Below, one piece after another: positions 8,576 to 13,803 of a stretch of 19,394 nucleotides of DNA. The stretch's first letter is position 1, and each line of letters opens with the position of its first letter. The notes under the pieces are model-generated. The model saw only the letters and a list, made by a program, of their open reading frames with translations, searched no databases and was not told the DNA's origin. Position numbers and translations under genes: made by a program. The DNA comes from an uncultured Eubacteriales bacterium (GTDB lineage Bacteria; Bacillota; Clostridia; Christensenellales; UBA1242). Where the stretch lies: positions 1 to 19,394 of the forward strand of contig CAQFKO010000026.1 in NCBI GenBank assembly GCA_948787875.1, read 5' to 3'.

Positions 8576-8959
8576 ATGGTAATTGCAGTTAGAAAAGAGC
8601 CAAACGGTTTTATATATTTAGATAAAAACATATATAACGATAGCAGGTTTTCGGAAGAAATTTTATCACAACCACCATATAATTATATTAAGGTAGAGAT
8701 TGATGAAATGCACTTTGATTGCGTTGGAGAAGATTTTAATGATGACTTAACCTTTAATATTGAAAAGTATAATTTAAGAAAACAAAAGCAAAAAAGAGCA
8801 GAATATGAAGAGTTGGTGGCAAGCATGGTAAGAGAAAAATACACGGTCAGTCAAGAACTTTCCATTTTAAGACAGCAAAGCAAAAAGCCTACCGAGTTTG
8901 AAGAATATTCTGATTATGTAGAAAAGTGTAAGGCAGAAGCAAAATCCAAATTATATTAG
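8576..8959 (+). CDS. small phage-type protein, partner of the tail-fibre-like protein
   Basis: Protein of 127 residues, soluble and charged. The N-terminal half (1-65) is mixed beta. The C-terminal half is helical: a Lys/Arg/Glu-rich helix around 73-95, then SQELSILRQQ (97-106), KKPTEFEEY and a final helix ending KCKAEAKSKLY. This C-terminal pattern is common in short Firmicutes phage proteins encoded right after tail-fibre genes, possibly assembly factors or fibre-attached subunits; that is recognition from memory, not an alignment. The binding site AAGGAG (8561-8566) sits inside the end of the upstream gene. Only one base separates stop and start, so the two are almost certainly translationally coupled. 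It ends in TAG, with no immediate terminator; the nearest is at 9131. Confidence 0.6.
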   Translation: MVIAVRKEPNGFIYLDKNIYNDSRFSEEILSQPPYNYIKVEIDEMHFDCVGEDFNDDLTFNIEKYNLRKQKQKRAEYEELVASMVREKYTVSQELSILRQQSKKPTEFEEYSDYVEKCKAEAKSKLY

Positions 8960-9181
8960 CTTTTTGTATAATTTTGTTGGTAAATCTATATTTTTTACAT
9001 TTTGAATAATAAATTGGTTCTTGGGCAATGTTTGCCTCACGCCCCAATCAAAGCCCAATCTTACAAAATATAATATAAAAATAATTTCTCGGGCGTTAAA
9101 AATAAATACAGCAAAATGCTGAAAAAACAGAAAGAGAGAAAAGCTTCTCTCTTTTTATTTAAAATAAAATTCAATTTTTTT
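8951..9181 (-). pseudogene. possible decayed coding fragment on the minus strand
   Basis: A minus-strand frame is open for 77 codons ending at TAA (8951-8953), without a usable start codon. The last 35 residues or so (8954-9061) look protein-like, for example GFDWGVRQTLPKNQ, and coincide with a patch richer in G and C (about 9017-9060) than the surrounding intergenic DNA. The upstream half runs through the terminator at 9131-9157 and looks random. Its end overlaps the last nine bases of the plus-strand gene. I do not recognise a family. It may be a remnant C-terminus or chance. Confidence 0.2.
9131..9157 (+). terminator. rho-independent terminator after the tail-fibre cassette
   Basis: AAAGAGAGAA (9131-9140) and TTCTCTCTTT (9145-9154) form a perfect 10-bp stem with an AAGC loop, followed by T residues. 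It lies 170 bases after the small phage-type gene and just before the tRNA promoter, insulating the two units. Confidence 0.85.
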
Positions 9182-9190
9182 TTAAAGTTG

Positions 9191-9219
9191 TTGACAAATT
9201 TTTTAAAATATATTATATT
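9191..9219 (+). promoter_or_regulatory. strong promoter of the tRNA operon
   Basis: Consensus TTGACA at 9191-9196, a 17-base spacer and TATATT at 9214-9219. The predicted start near 9226 leaves a leader of about 19 bases before the first mature tRNA. This is one of the best promoters in the window, as expected for stable RNA. Confidence 0.85.
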
Positions 9220-9244
9220 ATTAGCGTTAAGCAAGTTTAGATAT

Positions 9245-9321
9245 GGCGGCATAGCTCAGTTGGCTAGAGCAATCGGTTCATACCCGGCAGGTCATAAGTT
9301 CAAATCTTATTGCCGCTACCA
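9245..9321 (+). tRNA. tRNA-Met (anticodon CAT), elongator type
   Basis: All four arms can be folded over 77 bases: acceptor 9245-9251 with 9311-9317, D arm 9254-9270, anticodon arm 9272-9288 with loop TTCATAC and anticodon CAT at 9279-9281, T arm 9294-9310, discriminator A and encoded CCA at 9319-9321. The first acceptor pair is G-T, as I recall for Bacillus-type elongator tRNA-Met, rather than the C-A mismatch of initiator tRNA. The anticodon stem has one A-C mismatch and one G-T pair. The loop and variable region (AGGTC) match elongator Met; a lysidine-modified tRNA-Ile with CAT is less likely. Confidence 0.85.
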
Positions 9322-9331
9322 AAACTTATTG

Positions 9332-9374
9332 TGTCCGATGGCTAAGCCGTCGGGCGCAAGCCAAACGGCAAAAA
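9332..9374 (+). other. structured spacer between the two tRNA genes
   Basis: The spacer holds two hairpins that cannot form together. One is CCGATGGC with GCCGTCGG around TAA (about 9334-9352). The other is GCCGT with ACGGC (9345-9349 and 9364-9368) enclosing an inner GGC-GCAA-GCC hairpin. No T run follows, so neither is a terminator. It is markedly GC-richer than its flanks. It could guide tRNA processing or be a remnant of another element. Confidence 0.4.
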
Positions 9375-9387
9375 AACAAAATTATAT

Positions 9388-9462
9388 GGCCCCATCGTCA
9401 AGCGGTTAAGACATCACCCTTTCACGGTGAAGTCAGCGGTTCGAATCCGCTTGGGGTCACCA
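9388..9462 (+). tRNA. tRNA-Glu (anticodon TTC)
   Basis: A 75-base tRNA: acceptor GGCCCCA (9388-9394) pairs with TGGGGTC (9452-9458), anticodon stem TCACC/GGTGA with loop CTTTCAC and anticodon TTC at 9421-9423, T loop TTCGAAT, encoded CCA at 9460-9462. The sequence matches the common bacterial tRNA-Glu pattern closely. It is transcribed with tRNA-Met from the promoter at 9191. The glutamyl-tRNA synthetase that would charge it is encoded about 6 kb downstream on the other strand. Confidence 0.95.
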
Positions 9463-9467
9463 AATTT

Positions 9468-9503
9468 AGCTTTACCGAACATGGTAAAGCTTTTTTTATT
9501 TTT
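9468..9503 (+). terminator. terminator of the tRNA operon
   Basis: AGCTTTACC (9468-9476) and GGTAAAGCT (9483-9491) form a perfect 9-bp stem with a six-base loop, followed by a T run. The right arm and T tract nearly repeat at the end of the downstream DUF11 gene. Confidence 0.93.
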
Positions 9504-9509
9504 AAATTT

Positions 9510-9566
9510 TTGTGTCAAAATTATATTTTTTATCATAAATTGTAGTAGGCGCTAATTACACGCCTA
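9510..9566 (+). promoter_or_regulatory. weak promoter region and inverted repeat upstream of the DUF11 gene
   Basis: GTGTCA at 9512-9517 and CATAAA at 9534-9539 stand 16 bases apart and could be a weak housekeeping promoter. The same bases also loosely fit sporulation-type promoters with CATA-like -10 boxes; I cannot decide. Downstream, TAGGCG (9546-9551) and CGCCTA (9561-9566) form a 6-bp inverted repeat around nine bases in the leader, just ahead of AAGGAG at 9574-9579. Confidence 0.35.
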
Positions 9567-9587
9567 ATATACTAAGGAGAAAAATTA

Positions 9588-10442
9588 ATGGCACAAACAA
9601 TTACTAATCAATCTCAGGTTTCATTTTCTTATGCCGGAACTACTGATATTAAAACAAATACTTCAAATATTGTTACTACAACTATGAACGACAGACTTAG
9701 CATTGAAGTAGACAAAACTTCTACAACCGAGTGTTTCAGACCTGGCGAAATAATAATTTATTTTGTTCATATCAAAAACACGGGTTGCCAATGCCTTGGA
9801 AGATTTTTGGTTTCTGACAATCTTTGCGATAACGATGTAACTTATGTGGAGGGAAGCGCAAGACTTTATATTGGCGGTTCAATGCACATGGTTACACCAA
9901 CCAGCATAAGTCCGCTGGAATTTGAATTAACTGAGCAACTTTCTCGTGAGGAAGAAATGTTTTTACAATACACTGTTACAGTAGCAAGTAATTCCGAAGC
10001 AGAACAAATTACAAATCATGTGTGTGTTGAAGCATATCCTTGCAGTTGCAGATGTGGAGAAAATTCTTCTGAATGCATCAAAGAATCTGCTTGTCTTACA
10101 CTAGACAGATGTCAATATGCAGAGGTTTTAATAACAAAATCAAACACCAGAGATAATATTTGCTGTGGTGACGAGTTAGATTATTTTATTACTTTAACAA
10201 ACACCGGAAACATTGATGCTACTAACGTTGTGGTAACCGACGCTATGCCAGCAACCTTTACTGCCACAGAAGTGCATATGGAAAACAATGGCGAGCACTA
10301 TCAATTTTTGCCGGGAGAATATTCAATTGATGCAAACAACTTGTTGACGGTTCCTGTTTTAGGAGGAAGAGCTATACTTGTTCCATCTTTGAAGCCGGGC
10401 TATGATAACACTACCAGACTTCGTATTCATGGTCATGTTTAA
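9588..10442 (+). CDS. cysteine-rich DUF11 repeat protein without signal peptide
   Basis: Protein of 284 residues with two DUF11-type (conserved repeat, Ig-like) domains. The first spans about 37-150, with RPGEIIIYFVHIKNTG at 51-66. The second spans about 178-284, with GDELDYFITLTNTGNIDAT at 194-212. An N-terminal strand (TITNQSQVSFSYAG) is typical of Clostridia members. DUF11 domains usually occur on secreted surface proteins, but this one has no signal peptide, membrane anchor or sorting motif. It carries 13 cysteines (49, 67, 69, 80, 146, 152, 154, 156, 163, 169, 175, 192, 193), clustered in the linker between domains. Disulfide cross-linking in a coat-like structure, for example on spores, would fit, but that is inference. 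AAGGAG at 9574-9579 sets the start. It is a single-gene unit with its own terminator. Confidence 0.8.
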   Translation: MAQTITNQSQVSFSYAGTTDIKTNTSNIVTTTMNDRLSIEVDKTSTTECFRPGEIIIYFVHIKNTGCQCLGRFLVSDNLCDNDVTYVEGSARLYIGGSMHMVTPTSISPLEFELTEQLSREEEMFLQYTVTVASNSEAEQITNHVCVEAYPCSCRCGENSSECIKESACLTLDRCQYAEVLITKSNTRDNICCGDELDYFITLTNTGNIDATNVVVTDAMPATFTATEVHMENNGEHYQFLPGEYSIDANNLLTVPVLGGRAILVPSLKPGYDNTTRLRIHGHV

Positions 10443-10478
10443 ACCATTTAGTTAGATTTAATATATTAATTTTACTAA

Positions 10479-10530
10479 AAACTTTACCTAATCACAGATT
10501 TTGTGAAATTGGTAAAGTTTTTTTATTTTT
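10479..10530 (+). terminator. two-tier terminator after the DUF11 gene
   Basis: AAACTTTACC (10479-10488) pairs with GGTAAAGTTT (10511-10520) and encloses a second hairpin TCACA/TGTGA (10492-10496 and 10502-10506). A run of seven T, an A and five T follow. Confidence 0.88.
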
Positions 10531-10749
10531 CAAAAAAAACGCTAGCGTTATGCCAAATTTTAATTATTTTGCTTAAAATTTTATAAAAAATTAGGCTATT
10601 TTGCGCAAAATTGGCGATGGTTTATAGGTGCACTAGTTATTGTAAGATCTAATATTTTGATTAATTTCAATAAAAAAATCAAAAAAGACATAAATAAAAT
10701 TAGATAAAAAATTAAATTATTTTTAATTTTAACAGCTAAATAAAGAAAG
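10531..10749 (+). other. gene-free stretch with two perfect palindromes
   Basis: From the DUF11 stop to the GTG at 10944 there is no convincing gene. This section holds AACGCTAGCGTT (10539-10550) and ATTTTGCGCAAAAT (10598-10611), both perfect palindromes. A weak promoter-like pair, TTGCGC (10601-10606) and TATAGG (10623-10628), has a 16-base spacer. If used, it would yield an RNA of about 140 bases ending at the terminator at 10750-10776. On the minus strand the first palindrome is followed by a T run and could be a short terminator; a 33-codon minus-strand frame there is not supported. Confidence 0.35.
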
Positions 10750-10776
10750 ACCCCGCAAGCATAAAGCGGGGTTTTT
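10750..10776 (+). terminator. orphan GC-rich rho-independent terminator
   Basis: ACCCCGC (10750-10756) and GCGGGGT (10766-10772) form a perfect 7-bp stem with a nine-base loop and five T. It stands 220 bases beyond the DUF11 terminator, so it is either a backup or the end of an unannotated small RNA. Confidence 0.85.
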
Positions 10777-10859
10777 GATGCACTTTATTCAAATTATTAC
10801 AATATTAAAGCATTTTTTGTTAATAATCATACAAATTTTTTATATTGTTTTTGATAGGC

Positions 10860-10888
10860 TTGACTTTTGGTGATATTAATTTTATATT
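10860..10888 (+). promoter_or_regulatory. promoter of the O-antigen-ligase-like gene
   Basis: TTGACT at 10860-10865, a 17-base spacer and TATATT at 10883-10888. The predicted start near 10895 lies downstream of an in-frame TTG at 10845, which rules that codon out as the start. Confidence 0.78.
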
Positions 10889-10943
10889 ATTAATAGTAAC
10901 TTTACAAAAGAAAAAAAGGTCACTAGGGATAAAGGAAATTATT

Positions 10944-12524
10944 GTGCAAAAATTTAAAGAGTTTTGTTTAAAGGCAAAAGAGTTTTATAAAAGTAATAGG
11001 CTGGCTTGCACTATTGGCATCAGCACACTTTTATTATTTCTGTCAACATTTTGGCAACCTTTTATGATTTTTGTTATGCTGTATTTGGTTGTCAGCATGA
11101 TATTTTTCAACTTGACCGAAATCATGTGCATAAACTTTTATTGTCTTGCGTTCTCGGGCTTTTTGATACTTTTTATCGGAATATCAGTTTGCACTTTTGT
11201 TTTGATTCTTGCAAGGTTTATCATTGACCTTTGCAAAAAAAACATAAAGATAGAAAAACTTCCTCTTATTTTAACGGCAGTTATTTCAGTTGTTTTTTCT
11301 GCAATATTTTATGATGTAAACAGTTATGGCGCTCTTCAAGGCCTAATGATTGTGGGAATATTATTTTATTTTTATATTATTTTTTGTTATCGCAAACAAT
11401 TTAAGGCAAGAGCTTGTTGCACTTATTTGCTTTTGGGAATAACAGTTTCTTGTTTGATGGGCGCTTTGTTATACTTGATTCCGTCCGCAAAAATGTTTGT
11501 GTTTGACGATTGGGGCTATGGCTTTATGTCAATTCGCGACAGAATATTTTTAACAGTTTCAGAGGGCAAAAGACTTACACTTTTATGTTTTCATGTCAAT
11601 CACCTTGCGGTTTATGTTGCATTTGCAATCACCTATGTTGTTTATGAATACCTCAAAAAAGACGACAAGCGAAGCCTTATTCAAAATATAATTTATTGTG
11701 CGGGCACAACTTGTTCAATCGCTATTGGAATATTGACCTTGTCAAAAGCCTTTTTGGTAATATTTGTCATAGTAATAATTTTTACATTTATAATGTCAAT
11801 AAAGGTTTATAAAAAGAATTCTCTAAAATTTATTTTGCCGGTAGTAATAGTAACTCTTGTTTTTTGCGGAATTTTCTACAAACAGGTTTACATAATTTTA
11901 AACAGATTTTTCATGCATTTTAGTGACGATATTCTTAATAATATCACTACGGGAAGGGTAGATATTTGGCAAAAGTTTTTAGGTGAAACTTTTTCAAGTG
12001 TAAAAAAAGCTCTTTTCGGAGTGGGGCTTTTCACAAAAGACGCGGTAGAAATCGGACCTCACAATCTTTATGTAATGGTAATTTACAGATTTGGAATTAT
12101 CGGCACAGCCGCAATCGGCGTTCTTGTTTGGTCGTATATAAGGGCAACCAAAACCAAGCTAAAATATTCGGTAAGAACTTTGTTTCCATTGCTTATAATG
12201 CTTTTGTTGTTTATGCAAGAGGCGTGTGTTGACGAAAGACTTTACTTTTTCTTGTTAAGCGTAATGCTGGCTTTTGGTGAAGACGACAGCGAAAAAAGGA
12301 CACTTATGCCAAAAACCGAAGAATTGCCAATCGAAGATAATGCTGAATTTGTTAATGCGCAATTAGCACAAAATTCTGACTTGCCTGGAAACAACAAAAA
12401 TAATTGTGAAAAAGAATCAAATAAAAATTCAGATAATAAAACAGAAAATAGTTCAGATAAAAAATCAAACTTAGCCTCAAATGCAAAAGATAAAAAAGTC
12501 ACAAAAAAAGATTATAAATTTTAA
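10944..12524 (+). CDS. O-antigen ligase/Wzy-like polytopic membrane protein
   Basis: Protein of 526 residues from GTG. About ten or more hydrophobic segments fill residues 22-445, with the extracytoplasmic loop typical of the O-antigen ligase/Wzy superfamily before the last ones: TTGRVDIW (335-342), ALFGVGLF and PHNLYVMVIYRFGIIG (372-387). Such proteins ligate or polymerise lipid-linked glycans at the outer membrane face. No glycosyltransferase, flippase or other glycan gene is nearby, so the substrate is unknown. Residues 446-526 are a polar Asn/Lys/Ser/Glu-rich tail, probably cytoplasmic and disordered. The GTG at 10944 follows AAGGA (10932-10936) by seven bases; upstream in-frame codons lie before the predicted transcription start. 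No terminator is visible after the stop, so read-through into the next gene is possible. Confidence 0.75.
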   Translation: MQKFKEFCLKAKEFYKSNRLACTIGISTLLLFLSTFWQPFMIFVMLYLVVSMIFFNLTEIMCINFYCLAFSGFLILFIGISVCTFVLILARFIIDLCKKNIKIEKLPLILTAVISVVFSAIFYDVNSYGALQGLMIVGILFYFYIIFCYRKQFKARACCTYLLLGITVSCLMGALLYLIPSAKMFVFDDWGYGFMSIRDRIFLTVSEGKRLTLLCFHVNHLAVYVAFAITYVVYEYLKKDDKRSLIQNIIYCAGTTCSIAIGILTLSKAFLVIFVIVIIFTFIMSIKVYKKNSLKFILPVVIVTLVFCGIFYKQVYIILNRFFMHFSDDILNNITTGRVDIWQKFLGETFSSVKKALFGVGLFTKDAVEIGPHNLYVMVIYRFGIIGTAAIGVLVWSYIRATKTKLKYSVRTLFPLLIMLLLFMQEACVDERLYFFLLSVMLAFGEDDSEKRTLMPKTEELPIEDNAEFVNAQLAQNSDLPGNNKNNCEKESNKNSDNKTENSSDKKSNLASNAKDKKVTKKDYKF

Positions 12525-12566
12525 ATTAAAAATTATACAAAAATAAGCATTTTGTAACAAATATAT

Positions 12567-12595
12567 TTGCATAGTGCATAAAAATGTAATAAAAT
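12567..12595 (+). promoter_or_regulatory. promoter of the zinc-ribbon membrane protein gene
   Basis: TTGCAT at 12567-12572, a 17-base spacer and TAAAAT at 12590-12595. The predicted start is near 12602, about 30 bases before the ATG. Confidence 0.65.
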
Positions 12596-12631
12596 ATTTT
12601 TAGAATAATAATTTACTTGGAGGTTTATTTT

Positions 12632-13654
12632 ATGCCATCAGGACCATCACACAGCCATAGCAGCGGAGGTCATTCTTCAGGCGGCGGCGGATTTTCGGGA
12701 GGAAGAAGTTCTTTCGGCGGATTTTATGGTGGAGGAATGCGCCACAGACACCCAATACATATGCACTTTTTCGGACGCACGGTAATTGTGTCGGGAGCAA
12801 GGCAAGTTTTAATGAGTGTGCTGTCAATGTTTTTTATAATGGCTTGCTTTTTTGCGTTTGGAATGGGCTTGGCAAGTTCGGGCAACAAAAGCGATGCAAA
12901 AGAAAACAGCATTTATTTAAATCTTATGCAAGAAGACAATGTTTATTATAACAACATGATTAACTCTGCAAAGGCAGAAGACGCGGAAGAAAATGGTTAT
13001 TACATAGCCACTGCAACCTTTCCAACAAACATTCGTTATGAATATTACAGCAATGATACCACGGGAATTTATTATTACGGCGATTATGGCGATGTTAAAA
13101 TATTTTATATTGTTTATGAATATGAAAACTCACACTATGTTAATGAAATAACCGGTGAGATTGAAACTGAAATTTTTATAGGTGAAACATACGCACAGTT
13201 TACAAAAAGTCAGTTAAGAGGGCTTGGAGGAAAAATAAATATTGCCTATACTTATGATCAAAGTGAAGGTGGCTGGATTTCAATTAACTTAGATTATCCA
13301 ACAGAAATTTATGAATTGAAAGAATATAAAATGCTTTATTTAGAAACAGAGGGGTTGCTTTCAAGTGCAAAATTTTTAAACACGGCAACAATAGTTTCTA
13401 TTGTGGTTGCTGTGGCATTGGTTGTGGGACTTATTTTAAATATAGTTTTTGCTGCCAAAAAGTCTAAAAAAGAGGCAGAACTTGAAGAGCAAAAAACTAA
13501 GGCAGAAATAAAAGAAAAAGAAGCCAAAATTGACATGATTGAAGAAGAGCTCAAAAAGAAAAACAGAGTTTGTGCCTATTGTGGTTGTACAGTTCCTGAC
13601 GGTGCAAACAAATGCCCGGTTTGCGGTGCATCAAAGTATAAAAAGAAAAAATAA
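12632..13654 (+). CDS. two-pass membrane protein: Gly/Ser/His-rich N-terminus, zinc ribbon C-terminus
   Basis: Protein of 340 residues from the ATG at 12632, eight bases after GGAGG (12619-12623); an in-frame TTG at 12617 overlaps that site and is rejected. Order of parts: residues 1-46 are almost only Gly, Ser, His, Phe and Arg (13 or so glycines and many histidines); membrane helix about 58-82; an extracytoplasmic beta-rich, Tyr-rich domain about 83-246; helix about 250-275; a charged coiled coil 276-310; and a zinc ribbon with C314-x2-C317 and C328-x2-C331. Both ends are thus predicted inside the cell, by the Lys-rich segment after helix two. I do not recognise the outer domain. A sensor or metal-responsive scaffold is possible but unproven. 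Own promoter and terminator. Confidence 0.75.
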   Translation: MPSGPSHSHSSGGHSSGGGGFSGGRSSFGGFYGGGMRHRHPIHMHFFGRTVIVSGARQVLMSVLSMFFIMACFFAFGMGLASSGNKSDAKENSIYLNLMQEDNVYYNNMINSAKAEDAEENGYYIATATFPTNIRYEYYSNDTTGIYYYGDYGDVKIFYIVYEYENSHYVNEITGEIETEIFIGETYAQFTKSQLRGLGGKINIAYTYDQSEGGWISINLDYPTEIYELKEYKMLYLETEGLLSSAKFLNTATIVSIVVAVALVVGLILNIVFAAKKSKKEAELEEQKTKAEIKEKEAKIDMIEEELKKKNRVCAYCGCTVPDGANKCPVCGASKYKKKK

Positions 13655-13657
13655 ATT

Positions 13658-13696
13658 AAAACCTTGCAAAAATATATTAATTTGCAAGGTTTTTTC
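13658..13696 (+). terminator. rho-independent terminator after the zinc-ribbon gene
   Basis: AAAACCTTGCAAA (13658-13670) and TTTGCAAGGTTTT (13681-13693) form a perfect stem with a ten-base A/T loop and a T run. Confidence 0.92.
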
Positions 13697-13750
13697 TTTG
13701 TGGTTTATAAAAATAAAATCTCTTGCATAAAATAAGAGTATGATTTTTGT

Positions 13751-13779
13751 TTTACAAAGCATCAAATGTTAGATATAAT
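13751..13779 (+). promoter_or_regulatory. promoter of the HtrA-like protease gene
   Basis: TTTACA at 13751-13756, a 17-base spacer and a perfect TATAAT at 13774-13779. The predicted start near 13786 lies beyond the in-frame TTG at 13747 and before the ribosome binding site at 13795-13798. Confidence 0.82.
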
Positions 13780-13803
13780 ATTTGTATAGATATTGGAGAA
13801 GAA

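Noticed and set aside
9061..9252. 63-codon minus-strand reading frame
   Set aside because: It starts inside tRNA-Met and covers its promoter on the other strand; composition is low-complexity Phe/Leu/Lys/Asn.
9116..9409. 97-codon plus-strand reading frame across the tRNA region
   Set aside because: It runs through the terminator, the tRNA promoter and the tRNA-Met gene; the RNA structures explain the DNA better.
9245..9462. tRNA genes as an integration site for the phage-like genes
   Set aside because: The phage-like genes lie on the 5' side of the tRNAs, whereas integrases normally use the 3' end; I saw no duplicated tRNA end and no integrase.
10560..10700. 33-codon minus-strand frame in the gene-free stretch
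   Set aside because: No ribosome binding site and an arbitrary hydrophobic, low-complexity sequence.
10845..10943. TTG-started N-terminal extension of the O-antigen-ligase-like protein
   Set aside because: The promoter (TTGACT-17-TATATT) lies inside it; a GTG with a binding site at 10944 is better.
12617..12631. TTG-started extension of the zinc-ribbon protein
   Set aside because: The TTG overlaps the GGAGG that serves the ATG at 12632.
13747..13803. TTG-started extension of the HtrA-like protease
   Set aside because: It would lie across the promoter, and the lipoprotein signal begins at the ATG at 13804.
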